Shown here one piece after another: positions 44,434-53,396 of a stretch of DNA of 64,000 nt. This DNA is from Faecalicatena faecalis. Its GTDB lineage: Bacteria > Bacillota > Clostridia > Lachnospirales > Lachnospiraceae. Made by a program: the position numbers and the translations under genes. Within the stretch, counting starts at the first letter, position 1; every line of letters starts with the position of its first letter. Under the pieces are notes generated by a model, which was not told where the DNA came from, did no database searches, and worked only from the letters and a program-made list of their open reading frames with translations. The DNA is taken from NCBI RefSeq assembly GCF_012524165.2, contig NZ_JABACJ020000007.1:62001-126000 (forward strand). Direction: 5' to 3'.

Positions 44434-46851
44434 TTATTGTCTCAGTTCGATTCCCATCTCTTCGAGTGCTTTTAAGATCTTCTTCATAGCTGCTGATACG
44501 TCAGCCTCTTCCAGAGTCTTGTCTTTTGCACGGAATACGATAGAATATGCAACAGACTTGAAGCCTGCCTTAATCTGTTCTCCTTCATAGAGATCGAACA
44601 GTCCATAGCTTTCCAGGTAAGCGCCGCCCTTCTTCTGGATCACATTTTCGATCTCACCTACGAGGACTTCCTTCGGCACTACCATACTGATATCACGTGT
44701 CACTGCAGGATATTTTGCAATTCCAGAGTACTTTCTGTCAAATGTAGCGTACTCCATGATCTCCGGCATATCGATTACTGCCACATAAGCACGGTCACCG
44801 ATTCCGTAATTATCTGCTACTTCTGGATGAATCTCTCCGAGATATCCGATTATTTTTCCATCATATACGATATTCGCCTGACGGCCCGGATGCAGGTACG
44901 GTTTTCCTGCATTTGGATCATAAGTCTCTTTCTTGTCCATACCAATCTTCTCGAAGAATTCCTCGACTACACCCTTCATACTGAAGAAATCGCCTTTACC
45001 GTACATTCCTAATGTAAACTGCATGCGTTCTTCCGGCAGCTCTGTCAAAGGAAGTGACTTTGGTAGGTAGATATTGCCTAATTCGTAGAGACGCACATCT
45101 TTATTCCTGCGGTTGTAGTTCGTTGCCAGTGAGGTCAGCATTCCGTTCAGTGAGGTCGTTCTCATGATGCTGTAGTCCTCACCCAGCGGATTCATGATAT
45201 TGACGGTCTGACGAAGAGGAGAATCCTCTGGCAAAAGTAATTTATCGAATACCTTCGGGCTCTCGAAGGAATAGGTCATTCCCTGGCTGAATCCACAAAA
45301 TTCTGCAATATTTCTTGCAACTTCCTCAATCCTTAACTTGAAGGAAAGCTTTCCTGTCGTCGCCTCTCCATTCGGCAGTGTAGTCGGAATATTGTCATAT
45401 CCATAGAATCTTGCGACCTCTTCTGCCAAGTCAGCGAGTCTGAACAGATCATGACGGAAAGTCGGTGCGATCACCTCTTTTGCCTCGGCGTCATATTCCA
45501 GACCGATCTTCTCGAAATATCCAAGCATCTCTGCTTCTGAAATCTCTGTTCCCAGCATGGCGTTAATCTTATCTGCATCAAATGGTACACGTACCGGCTC
45601 TTTTACTTTTCCATAGACATCCACGGTACCACCGACTACCTCTCCTGCTCCCAGTTCTTCTACTAACTGGCAGGCACGGTCGATGGCAGCCTTTGCATTG
45701 TTCGGGTCCAGCCCCTTCTCGAATTTACCGGATGCATCGGTACGAAGTCCGACTCTCTTGCTGGATTTACGGATATTCACACCGTCAAAGCAGGCAGCCT
45801 CGAACAGCATGGTCTGTACATTGTCTGTAATCATGGAATTTTCCCCGCCCATGATTCCGGCGATACCAATCTGCTTCTCACCGTCGCAGATCATCAGCAC
45901 GTCGCTGTCCAGATTTCTTTCCTGTCCGTCCAATGTGGTGAATTTATCCCCATCCTGTGCAGTCTTCACGACAATCTGGCGTCCTGAAATAGTATCCAGG
46001 TCATAGGCATGCATCGGCTGTCCATATTCCTCCATCACATAGTTCGTGATATCGACCAGGTTATTGATTGGACGGATTCCAACGGAAGCCAGTCTTCTCT
46101 GCATCCATTCTGGAGATGGCCCGATTTTTACATTTTTCACGACTCTTGCGCAGTAACGCGGGCAAAGGTCTGTATTCTCTACGGAAACCTTGATGTAATC
46201 ATTCACATCCTCGTCATTTCCTGTCTCTGTTACAACAGGAGGGATGAATTCTTTGCGGAAAGTCGCTGCTGCCTCACGTGCGATACCGATCACACTGTAG
46301 CAGTCTACTCGGTTGGATGTCACTTCATACTCAAATACAACATCATTCAGGCCCAGTGCCTCAATCGCGCTCGCTCCGATTTCTGCGTCCGTTGGCATAA
46401 TGTAGATTCCGTTGTCCGGTGCATCAGGATACATATCCTTCGTGGAGCCGAGCTCCTCGATGGAGCACATCATACCGCAGCTTTCAATACCGCGCAGTTT
46501 TCCTTTTTTAATCTTGATTCCGCCTGGAGTCTTAGAACCATCGTGCCCGCCTGCAACGCGTCCTCCGTCCAGTACGACCGGAACCTTGTCCCCTTCATGT
46601 ACATTGCTGGCACCTGTTACGATCTGTACGGACATATTGCCCACATTCACCTGACAGATGATAAGCTTATCTGCATCTGGATGCTTATCGATCTTCTCGA
46701 TCTGTCCGATCACGATATTTTCCAGATCCGCGTCCAGTTCCTCAAATCCTTCTACCTTTGTACCGGACAATGTCATTGCGTCTGTATACTCCTGCGCTGT
46801 CACATCCAGGTCCGGGACATACGCTTTAATCCATGATAATGAAGTATTCAC
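44434..46851 (-). CDS. pheT: Phenylalanine--tRNA ligase beta subunit PheT
   Basis: 805 residues, full length. N-terminal tRNA-binding domain (VGNMSVQIVTGASNVHEGDKVPVVLDG, residues ~70-150), B3/4 editing domain, B5 domain (AMLGTEISEAEMLGYFEKIGL) and C-terminal anticodon-binding domain (SKYSGIAKYP-type core then VAYSIVFRAKDKTLEEADVSAAMKKI). Works as (alpha-beta)2 with PheS. Follows pheS by 39 bases on the same strand, so it shares the T-box control. Confidence 0.97.
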   Translation of the reverse strand: MNTSLSWIKAYVPDLDVTAQEYTDAMTLSGTKVEGFEELDADLENIVIGQIEKIDKHPDADKLIICQVNVGNMSVQIVTGASNVHEGDKVPVVLDGGRVAGGHDGSKTPGGIKIKKGKLRGIESCGMMCSIEELGSTKDMYPDAPDNGIYIMPTDAEIGASAIEALGLNDVVFEYEVTSNRVDCYSVIGIAREAAATFRKEFIPPVVTETGNDEDVNDYIKVSVENTDLCPRYCARVVKNVKIGPSPEWMQRRLASVGIRPINNLVDITNYVMEEYGQPMHAYDLDTISGRQIVVKTAQDGDKFTTLDGQERNLDSDVLMICDGEKQIGIAGIMGGENSMITDNVQTMLFEAACFDGVNIRKSSKRVGLRTDASGKFEKGLDPNNAKAAIDRACQLVEELGAGEVVGGTVDVYGKVKEPVRVPFDADKINAMLGTEISEAEMLGYFEKIGLEYDAEAKEVIAPTFRHDLFRLADLAEEVARFYGYDNIPTTLPNGEATTGKLSFKLRIEEVARNIAEFCGFSQGMTYSFESPKVFDKLLLPEDSPLRQTVNIMNPLGEDYSIMRTTSLNGMLTSLATNYNRRNKDVRLYELGNIYLPKSLPLTELPEERMQFTLGMYGKGDFFSMKGVVEEFFEKIGMDKKETYDPNAGKPYLHPGRQANIVYDGKIIGYLGEIHPEVADNYGIGDRAYVAVIDMPEIMEYATFDRKYSGIAKYPAVTRDISMVVPKEVLVGEIENVIQKKGGAYLESYGLFDLYEGEQIKAGFKSVAYSIVFRAKDKTLEEADVSAAMKKILKALEEMGIELRQ

Positions 46852-46890
46852 TCTTATTTCCTCGCTTTCTTTACTATGTCTTTGTATCTG

Positions 46891-47910
46891 TTAGAACTGT
46901 TTCAGGAAACGGATATCGTTTTCATACAGCAGTCTCATGTCATCAATCTCATATTTCAAAAGAGCGATACGCTCCAGGCCGACTCCAAATGCAAAACCGG
47001 AATATTCCTCCGGGTCGATCCCGCACATCTCCAGTACATGCGGATGAACCATGCCGCAGCCCAGGATCTCGATCCAGCCAGAACCTTTACAGAAACGGCA
47101 TCCTTTACCGCCGCACTTGAAGCAGCTTACATCTACCTCTGCACTTGGCTCTGTGAATGGGAAATGATGTGGACGGAACTTCGTCTTTGTCTCCGGTCCG
47201 AACAGCTCTTTTGCAAATACTTCCAGGGTTCCTTTCAGATCTGCAAAGGAGATATTCTTATCAATTACCAACCCCTCGATCTGGTGGAAGGAAGGAGAAT
47301 GTGTTGCATCCACTTCATCATAACGGAACACTCTTCCTGGTGCGATCATACGAATCGGGAGCTTGCCCTGCTCCATGACACGTGCTTGTACCGGAGAGGT
47401 CTGGGTACGCAGTACAATGTCCTTATTTATATAGAAGGTATCTTGCTCGTCTTTTGCCGGATGGTCTGCTGGAATATTCAGCTTTTCAAAGTTATAGAGG
47501 TCATATTCTACTTCCGGTCCTTCCACGACCTCATATCCCATACCCACGAAAATACGTTCCACTTCTTCCAGAGCGATGGTATTCGGATGTCTGTGTCCGA
47601 CCGTATTCTTCTTGGACGGCAGGGTCACATCGATTACCTCAGCCTTTAGCTTTGCCTCTCTTAAGACCTTCTCCATCATCGTCTTGGATTCCTCCAGAAC
47701 ATTCTCGATGGCAGCTCTTGTCTCATTTACGAGCTGTCCCACCTTCGGCCTGTCCTCCGGTGCCACGTCCTTCATCCCCTTCAGGACAGCCGTCAACTCC
47801 CCTTTCTTACCAAGAAACTTTACACGAACCTCGTTCAGCTTCTCAGGAACATCCGCCGCCTGGATCTGTGCGATTGCTTCTTCTTTGATCTGCTCCAATT
47901 TGTCTTTCAT
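46891..47910 (-). CDS. pheS: Phenylalanine--tRNA ligase alpha subunit PheS
   Basis: 339 residues with N-terminal coiled coil (~1-85) and class II catalytic core: motif 1 region [13 protein letters not shown], motif 2 [21 protein letters not shown], and motif 3 [34 protein letters not shown] lines the ATP site. Its start follows a T-box leader and a GGAGAAGAAA ribosome site. Confidence 0.97.
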   Translation of the reverse strand: MKDKLEQIKEEAIAQIQAADVPEKLNEVRVKFLGKKGELTAVLKGMKDVAPEDRPKVGQLVNETRAAIENVLEESKTMMEKVLREAKLKAEVIDVTLPSKKNTVGHRHPNTIALEEVERIFVGMGYEVVEGPEVEYDLYNFEKLNIPADHPAKDEQDTFYINKDIVLRTQTSPVQARVMEQGKLPIRMIAPGRVFRYDEVDATHSPSFHQIEGLVIDKNISFADLKGTLEVFAKELFGPETKTKFRPHHFPFTEPSAEVDVSCFKCGGKGCRFCKGSGWIEILGCGMVHPHVLEMCGIDPEEYSGFAFGVGLERIALLKYEIDDMRLLYENDIRFLKQF

Positions 47911-47940
47911 GAATTTCTTCTCCTTTCATCTCTCTAAAAC

Positions 47941-48226
47941 TAAAAAAACTCCATCCCCAAAAGGGACGAAGTTCATATCGCGGTACCACCCTAATTCCCA
48001 TAGGACTCCTATGGGCGCTTAGTCTTGTGTAACGTACAACATACGGCACCCCCTACTCTCTAACAATATTTCAGGGACACAGCTGGCGTGGGAATTTCGA
48101 TTGCCATCTGAACTAAAGAAAACTTTCAGCCAGTGATTTTCTCTCTCTGATAGGAAATGGGTCTCTACTGTACACGATCATAGCTTTTTACTTTTATTAA
48201 AATTCTTTAAAATTGATTGAATTTAC
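47941..48226 (-). promoter_or_regulatory. T-box leader of pheST
   Basis: The T-box sequence AGGGTGGTACCGCG is exact (47979-47992). Upstream on the transcript lie AGAGAGAGAAAATCACTGG and GGCTGAAAG, the conserved Stem I distal features, and a TTC within GAAATTCCC as candidate Phe specifier. Downstream is the terminator arm ACTTCGTCCC...GGGGATGGAGTTTTTTT (47941-47972). Uncharged tRNA-Phe should favour the antiterminator and read-through into pheS. Confidence 0.93.
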
Positions 48227-48232
48227 TTTATT

Positions 48233-48260
48233 ATTGTATCACGAACTTTTTGATTGTCAA
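48233..48260 (-). promoter_or_regulatory. Promoter of the pheST T-box transcript
   Basis: TTGACA (48255-48260), 16-base spacer, TACAAT (48233-48238). Start near 48226. Only about 50 bases separate it from the convergent end of the yihY-type gene. Confidence 0.75.
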
Positions 48261-48307
48261 GCATTTTTATTGTAGCTATTCGACCACAGGAAAATTTGTA
48301 CAGTTTC

Positions 48308-49159
48308 CTATCTGCTCTCCCATCTGCGTCCATATCCTTCCAGCAGGGCATTGAGTTCCCCCCCGAGCAGGATCACATACATACAGAAATACAGCCATAG
48401 CATAATGAGAATAATAGTCGTCAGGCTCCCATACATATCTGTAAATCCGGTAAAAATATCCAGGTAAACAGAAAATACAAAGGACATCAAAAGCCATCCA
48501 CATGATGTGAACACAGCTCCCGGAAGCTGCTGCTTCATCGTCGTCTTAGCCAGATGTGTGCGGTCAGGAAGGAACTTATACACAAGGTCCCAGAACAATG
48601 TCAGCACGACCAGCGTCACCAATGTCCTAATGCGGATGATAAAATCCATGACCTTCGTAAGCACCGGCACATGCTTATACACGACCAGGCTGATACTGTT
48701 GCCGAACACAGATAGCGTCAACGACAACACGATAGCCAGTATGAATATAACGGTATAAAAAGATGCTCTGAATCGCAGATATATATAATTTCTAGTCTCT
48801 GTATTCTCATAGATCAAATTGAGTCCTGAGGTCATGGCGAGTACGCCCTTTCCTGCTGACCACAGCGCCACAATAATCGTGACCGGGATAACTGTACCGG
48901 ACTGCGCATATACCTGATTCACGATGGATACGATCAGTCCTTCCACCGAACGCGGAAACACCTGCTTTACTGCTTCCATTACATCCGGCTGTGTAACAGG
49001 TGTGAACTGTACCAGGGTCAAAAGCAGCAGGATAATCGGAATCAAGGACAGCACAAAGAAATATGCTGCCTGTGCCGCATATGCACCCGTATGATGTGAG
49101 CCGATCGATGATACTACAGAGTATACTTTTCTTATAACTTTTTTCACTTTCCCCTTCAC
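48308..49159 (-). CDS. YihY/BrkB-family integral membrane protein
   Basis: About 283 residues with six hydrophobic segments. Family marks: TGAYAAQAAYFFVLSLIPIILLLLTLVQF near the N-terminus, ALWSAGKGVLAMTSGLNLIYE near the middle, LRFRASFYTVIFIL, and FVFSVYLDIFTGFTDMYGSLTTIILIMLWLYFCMYVILLGGELNAL at the end. Once misnamed ribonuclease BN; real function unresolved (transport or flippase has been suggested). I take GTG at 49159, preceded by CAGGAG, as start; a TTG at 49195 has only a weak site. Transcribed from its own promoter at 49320-49348 with a structured leader. Confidence 0.9.
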   Translation of the reverse strand: MKGKVKKVIRKVYSVVSSIGSHHTGAYAAQAAYFFVLSLIPIILLLLTLVQFTPVTQPDVMEAVKQVFPRSVEGLIVSIVNQVYAQSGTVIPVTIIVALWSAGKGVLAMTSGLNLIYENTETRNYIYLRFRASFYTVIFILAIVLSLTLSVFGNSISLVVYKHVPVLTKVMDFIIRIRTLVTLVVLTLFWDLVYKFLPDRTHLAKTTMKQQLPGAVFTSCGWLLMSFVFSVYLDIFTGFTDMYGSLTTIILIMLWLYFCMYVILLGGELNALLEGYGRRWESR

Positions 49160-49312
49160 CCTGTTCTCCTGTGAAATAAATTCCTTCGAAGTCAAAGCGG
49201 ATATTCAAAATCCACTTCGCTACTTCCTCATAACCTCATAGCAGCTTTCGCTGCTTATCACTTACGCCTCCCCGACACTGAGGTGGGGGAGACTTCCTTG
49301 ATGAGCTTAAAC
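49160..49312 (-). other. Structured 5' leader of the YihY-type gene (unassigned RNA or mobile-element end)
   Basis: About 150 transcribed bases hold four clear stems on the minus strand: GCTCATCA/TGATAAGC enclosing TCTCCCC/GGGGAGG, AGCAGC-GAAA-GCTGCT with a GNRA-type tetraloop, and AAGTGGAT/ATCCGCTT. None fits a riboswitch class that I can name. The first hairpin could instead be a remnant end of an IS200/IS605-type element, but no transposase or repeat is visible. Confidence 0.45.
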
Positions 49313-49319
49313 TTTTCAA

Positions 49320-49348
49320 ATCATACCATAAAGAACCGATTTATTCAA
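49320..49348 (-). promoter_or_regulatory. Promoter of the YihY-type gene
   Basis: TTGAAT (49343-49348), 17-base spacer, TATGAT (49320-49325); start predicted near 49313. Confidence 0.65.
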
Positions 49349-49390
49349 GTATTCTATTGCAGCAGGCTCTTTCACAATTTTATAATACTA

Positions 49391-49627
49391 GAAAAGAAAA
49401 GACAGCTGCACACTGACAGCTGCCTTTATCTTTAGTATGTTTCCCCAAAATGCCGGTCCTGTATTTTGACTCCTAGCCGCAGCTAGGTGGGCAACCGCAT
49501 CTGCTTTTCTGTCTTCCACTGCTAATCGGAGGCCTGACATATTACAGAAATATAAGAATCCCGTTTAAAGTATTGTAGGTTCAAAATTACAGGGTTGTCG
49601 AACATTTCAGGTTTTTGCTTTCGTTCT
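49391..49627 (-). ncRNA. ssrS: 6S-like small RNA
   Basis: A free-standing transcription unit of ~235 bases with no open frame: strong promoter at 49634-49662 and a terminator at its end, stem AAAGGCAGCTG/CAGCTGTCTTT plus TTTTCTTTT (49391-49428). The fold is rod-like: outer stem AAATG/CATTT and CCTGTAATTTTGA/TCAAAATACAGG, a large central bubble whose 3' strand carries the small hairpin CTAGC-TGCG-GCTAG, and an apical stem TTTCTGT/ACAGAAA. This layout, size and position match 6S RNA, which binds housekeeping RNA polymerase. Identity rests on structure and size, not on a database match. Confidence 0.65.
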
Positions 49628-49633
49628 AAGGGT

Positions 49634-49662
49634 ATTATAACCTATTTATTTCAAATTTACAA
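49634..49662 (-). promoter_or_regulatory. Promoter of the 6S-like RNA
   Basis: TTGTAA (49657-49662), 17-base spacer, TATAAT (49634-49639) on the minus strand; start near 49627. It faces away from the EFR1 gene. Confidence 0.75.
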
Positions 49663-49764
49663 CCCGAATTTATATTCTTGCATTTTCTTCCTATATCCGT
49701 GCATTTTCTTCCATAATATGTTATAGTAATCTGAATACCATTTTTGATAAAGGAGTCCTAGTTT

Positions 49765-50547
49765 ATGAAAATGAATGAATTGAAACTCGTCTATTTCAGC
49801 CCGACAGGCACCACGCGCAAGGTCATCATGGAGGCTGCCAGGAATATCGAACTGAAATCCGTTTCTTTTGACCTCACTGTACACAAAGAGAAGAAGCCTT
49901 CGCTTCAATTTAGGAAGGATGATTTTGTATTATTCGGAGTCCCAGTATACAGTGGGCGCGTCCCAGAAACATTTTTAGAATATTTTGACACATTAAAAGG
50001 GGAAGACACTCCATGTGCACTAATTGCTACATATGGATGTCGTGCATACGAGGATGCACTTTTGGAGTTAAAGACAGAGGTTGAAAACCGAGGCTTTAAA
50101 GTCATCGGGGCCGGAGCCTTTCCGACCGAACATTCCATCATACGTTCCATCGGCTTAAGCCGCCCAAACAAAGAAGATATGAAGACGATTGCTGAATTCG
50201 GCATCCAACTGAACCGCAGATTAAAGCAAAAAGAGAACTTTGACAGCATCAACATCCAGGTTCCTGGCAATACTCCATACCGCAAGTATAGCCGCACACC
50301 GCTCTATCCTAAGACAGATGTCAGCCTCTGTACCGAGTGCGGTGCCTGCGCAAAGCTCTGTCCATCTGGTGCCATTTCAACTACCGATCCGAAGAAGGTC
50401 GATAAAAAGAAATGCATCGCCTGCACAAAATGCGTGCGCGGATGTAAACAAAAAGCCAAATATGTCAGCAACTTCAAGATGAAAATGGCATACAAAAAAC
50501 TCACCAAAATCTGCAAGAGCGATAAAGCTGCAGATATCTTCCTGTAA
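49765..50547 (+). CDS. EFR1-family protein: flavodoxin domain plus two 4Fe-4S clusters
   Basis: 260 residues. Residues 1-160 are flavodoxin-like with the FMN phosphate loop YFSPTGTTRKV at ~10-20 and VLFGVPVYSGRVPE near 55. The C-terminus is a bacterial ferredoxin: CTECGACAKLCPSGAI (~188) and CIACTKCVRGCKQKAKY (~217), giving two 4Fe-4S clusters. Soluble electron carrier or oxidoreductase; partner unknown. Ribosome site AAAGGAG lies upstream. Ends before the large inverted-repeat element at 50693-51064, and faces pckA. Confidence 0.9.
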   Translation: MKMNELKLVYFSPTGTTRKVIMEAARNIELKSVSFDLTVHKEKKPSLQFRKDDFVLFGVPVYSGRVPETFLEYFDTLKGEDTPCALIATYGCRAYEDALLELKTEVENRGFKVIGAGAFPTEHSIIRSIGLSRPNKEDMKTIAEFGIQLNRRLKQKENFDSINIQVPGNTPYRKYSRTPLYPKTDVSLCTECGACAKLCPSGAISTTDPKKVDKKKCIACTKCVRGCKQKAKYVSNFKMKMAYKKLTKICKSDKAADIFL

Positions 50548-50692
50548 TTAAATACTTTACAAGTGTTTTAAGGATACTTTAAAAATACAGCTACCTTTTA
50601 ATTCAATATGGGCGTCAGTTTCAGGTTGGTTCACCCATCCCGTTTCACCGGTCTGACACCCCTATTGAATTATTTTTTTCTTCCCGTCCTGA

Positions 50693-51064
50693 TGCGCCCA
50701 GCCTGACGAAAACCAGGCGCAGTAGCCGTAGAGCGTGTTTGAAAATCTCCCGCAAAATGGGGCGTGCAGATTGTAGGAATGAATTTTCAAACACACTCTA
50801 AAGCACATGCCTGATGCAGGGGCGTAGAATGAGCGTTAGCGGCACTTCATAAAAAATGACCGGATTTTATGGATGATATTTGGTTCTCAAAACCAAATAT
50901 CAAGAAGGGCTGAGCCGGGCTGTCATCAAGACAGCCTGGTGAATCCCTTCGGTTCCATAAAATCCGGCCATTTTTTAATTAGTGCCGCTTCACGAATGGT
51001 CAGCCCCGCATCAGGCATGTGCTTTAGCGGCGGCATACTGCGCCTGATTTTCGTCAGGCGCCCC
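50693..51064. repeat. Large nested inverted-repeat element A, between convergent EFR1 and pckA genes
   Basis: Outer arms CTGACGAAAACCAGGCGCAGTA (in parts) and TACTGCGCCTGATTTTCGTC; a local hairpin at 50731-50800 with GAGCGTGTTTGAAAAT and its complement; main arms of ~74 bases at 50799-50872 and 50954-51026 (AAAGCACATGCCTGATGC..., ~80% complementary). The apex has two hairpins: TGATATTTGGTT/AACCAAATATCA and GGCTGTC-ATCAA-GACAGCC inside AAGGG/CCCTT. Mismatches in arms are A-C on the plus strand, i.e. G-U on the minus strand. Far larger than a terminator. No coding frame of note. Confidence 0.85.
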
Positions 51065-51089
51065 CATCTCGCGCTATTGAAAAATTCAA

Positions 51090-52781
51090 TTAGTTCAATT
51101 CATCAACAACCTTCTGAATTGCAGCAAGTGCATCATCAGGAAGTTTGTCATATCCTTCTTTTGCTGTCTCGAATGCTTTGATCTCGTTCACACGGTCATT
51201 CATACGAGCCTTCAGCTGTGATACATACTCTGCATCTTCCATGTTCGGGATGAATCCTTCCCAATCCAGGATCTCGATGTCTGAGAATGGTCCCCACTGA
51301 TGGAAGTCTGCTTTCTTCTCTACGATTGCTTCGAGGATTCCAAGTGTATCCTTAGGCTGTACTTTCTTGCCCATGAAGTCTCCTGTGTTGATGATGTAGC
51401 AGTCTACGTTCTTCTCTTCAACCAGCTTTTTGAACTTCGCATAGTCGTGAGACAGCGGGTATGTTCTGAATGGGTTAGCGTAAGGTACAACTACCAGTTT
51501 GTTCGGGTCTACACCAGGAGCAAGTCTCTCTGCAGTAGATCTCTTTGTTGCCAGTGTTGCTCCCATTACAGATGCAAGGGAAGCACCTTTTAATTTTACT
51601 ACCGGCGGAATGGTAGGGTCTTTCATGATCCAGAAGATTGCATTAACTGGAGAGTCGATCTTGTCTACACGGTTCGGTGACCATAATTTAGACTTGATTG
51701 CACGTCCGTTACCATTTCTGATATCTTCTGTTACTAACTGGATCTTACCTTCCTCATCAAGTGTTGCAGAGCAGTTCTGAGCTGTCAGCAGATACTTGTT
51801 GTCCGGGCATCCTGTCGGATAATCCTGTGTCTTGTCAAAGTATGTAGGCTCAATAGCGATAGATGCACATGTATCTGTGTTGATAATGAAAGCATCATCG
51901 TGAAGTACTTTGATCTCATATTTTCCATCATGCTTAGCATGTGTGATTGTGGACTTACCTGATCCTGACAGACCATATACAGATGCAACGTATTTGCTTC
52001 CGTCAGCAAGTGTGTACTCTTTCTGTCCACCGTGGCAGGAAGCGTATCCGTTACGGTTAGCAATAGCCCATACCATCGTAAGAGTACCTTTCTTGTGCTC
52101 TCCGAAGTATCTCATACCAAGGATACATGCACAGTTTGTGTCTGTATTGAAGTAGCACAGTGTCTGTGGGTCGCTTAAGCAGCTGTAGTCTACACCTGGG
52201 TGTGCTACTGGTGCCCACTGTGGATCTGAGAAAATGTAGATGTCAGGCTCTTTGCCTTCTCCTACAGGAACAGAATTCTTGTACATCTTTACATAATCAT
52301 CTGACATGTACTGGAAGTTCAGCATCCAGGAGTACATAATGTTCTCTTCGCCTTCTGGAATCAGGAGGTGTACTTTTACCATGAATTCCGGATCAAGTCC
52401 TGCATATACAGTTGCATGATACAGTTTTTTGTAACGTGCGCTGTAGATTGCATCCATAGCCACTTTGTCTAATTTCTCACAGTCTACTCCCGGCTCGCCT
52501 GCGATACGGCGTGCTGCTGCGTAACGTCCTGTGATTGCACCGTCATTGAATAAAAGAACCTTTGCGTCTGCATCCAGACCAAATTCTTCTCCTCTATAAA
52601 CCGGCATATCTGTTACGATTGTTCCCGGTGAATTCTTTGCAAGGTTGTATGCCTCTTTTAATGTGTTAACTGGAACTACGTTGTTTCCATAAAACGCTGC
52701 TTCAATGATAGATCTTGTCTTTGAAAATCCTGGTTTGCCTTTTCCAATTTCATTAATTGGATAATATGCTTTAGTTGACAT
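51090..52781 (-). CDS. pckA: Phosphoenolpyruvate carboxykinase (ATP) PckA
   Basis: Interconverts oxaloacetate and PEP with ATP/ADP; in gut Firmicutes it often runs in the PEP-carboxylating, ATP-forming direction. 563 residues from the ATG at 52781, with AAGGAGG 10 bases upstream (the frame extends 7 codons further but those codons include the ribosome site). Marks: CSATLDEEGKI, kinase-1a P-loop YGLSGSGKSTITHAKHDG near residue 268, VLHDDAFIINTDTCASIAIEP with metal Asp, and IINTGDFMGKKVQPKDT. Single transcription unit between element A and a terminator at 52912. Confidence 0.96.
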   Translation of the reverse strand: MSTKAYYPINEIGKGKPGFSKTRSIIEAAFYGNNVVPVNTLKEAYNLAKNSPGTIVTDMPVYRGEEFGLDADAKVLLFNDGAITGRYAAARRIAGEPGVDCEKLDKVAMDAIYSARYKKLYHATVYAGLDPEFMVKVHLLIPEGEENIMYSWMLNFQYMSDDYVKMYKNSVPVGEGKEPDIYIFSDPQWAPVAHPGVDYSCLSDPQTLCYFNTDTNCACILGMRYFGEHKKGTLTMVWAIANRNGYASCHGGQKEYTLADGSKYVASVYGLSGSGKSTITHAKHDGKYEIKVLHDDAFIINTDTCASIAIEPTYFDKTQDYPTGCPDNKYLLTAQNCSATLDEEGKIQLVTEDIRNGNGRAIKSKLWSPNRVDKIDSPVNAIFWIMKDPTIPPVVKLKGASLASVMGATLATKRSTAERLAPGVDPNKLVVVPYANPFRTYPLSHDYAKFKKLVEEKNVDCYIINTGDFMGKKVQPKDTLGILEAIVEKKADFHQWGPFSDIEILDWEGFIPNMEDAEYVSQLKARMNDRVNEIKAFETAKEGYDKLPDDALAAIQKVVDELN

Positions 52782-52911
52782 AGTGTTAATTTCCTCCTTC
52801 AAATCGAAATTTGTTCAATTATCTCATGTTTACCCTGAAAAGTCAATACTTTTCATGAAAGTCATATTGTCTTTGGATTCATTTATTTATTAAATTTTCA
52901 TTAAAATCATT

Positions 52912-52962
52912 AAAAAAGGCGCGAAAATGCAAGTTCATTTTTAAAATCCTGCATTTTCACGC
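52912..52962 (-). terminator. Terminator downstream of the small membrane protein gene
   Basis: Minus-strand stem GCGTGAAAATGCA/TGCATTTTCGCGC (one wobble or mismatch) with an 18-base AT-rich loop, then CTTTTTT. It separates the thrC unit from pckA. The remaining gap to pckA (52782-52911) is AT-rich and should hold its promoter, which I did not locate with certainty. Confidence 0.8.
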
Positions 52963-53048
52963 TTTATATACCTCATTTTATTACTATTTCACTGCTTTTA
53001 GGGCATTTTTTTGCAACTCGTTCGTTAAATATTTCACTAAACGTATAT

Positions 53049-53393
53049 TTAAAAGTATTTATTCTTTAATTTTGTTGTGTAGACCATGAACCAGACCAAT
53101 GCCACAAAGAATACTGCCATCGCAATATAATCCAGTATCTGAATCGGTGTCACATAAAAATGGATTGCATCAATCGCTCCATACAAAGTAGTTACAATAC
53201 CAAAAATCAGAACTGCCGGAACCGCCTTTTCCATGTATGCTTTTTTATCTTTGCAATTATGTTCCGAAAAATTCTTTCCAAGCAGAAGGACTTCGTTGAT
53301 ATGACCGTCCTTTTTCATTTTTAAATATGCATACAGGCAGTAAATGCCGCAACATAATATCAGGATGCTGATTGCACCAAACATACTATCCAT
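53049..53393 (-). CDS. Small membrane protein of unknown function
   Basis: 114 residues with three hydrophobic helices: ISILILCCGIYCLYAYL (~7-23), AVPAVLIFGIVTTLYGAID (~57-75) and ILDYIAMAVFFVALVWFMV (~86-104). A short polar loop KMKKDGHINEVLLLGKNFSEHNCKDKKAYMEK separates the first two. Family not recognised. It starts 3 bases after the thrC stop, so it is co-transcribed with thrC, and ends before the terminator at 52912. Confidence 0.75.
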   Translation of the reverse strand: MDSMFGAISILILCCGIYCLYAYLKMKKDGHINEVLLLGKNFSEHNCKDKKAYMEKAVPAVLIFGIVTTLYGAIDAIHFYVTPIQILDYIAMAVFFVALVWFMVYTTKLKNKYF

Positions 53394-53396
53394 ATA

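Noticed and set aside
46009..46836. 275-codon plus-strand open frame
   Set aside because: Lies antisense to pheT, which has full family motifs; the frame has no recognisable domain and a composition typical of reversed coding sequence.
49250..49300. IS200/IS605 right end
   Set aside because: The GC-rich hairpin is suggestive but there is no tnpA/tnpB, no second end and no target site; kept only as an alternative reading of the leader.
49657..49908. 83-codon minus-strand frame
   Set aside because: Antisense to the start of the EFR1 gene and covers the 6S-like promoter.
50873..51181. 102-codon plus-strand frame through element A
   Set aside because: Runs through inverted-repeat arms and antisense pckA; no ribosome site or family resemblance.
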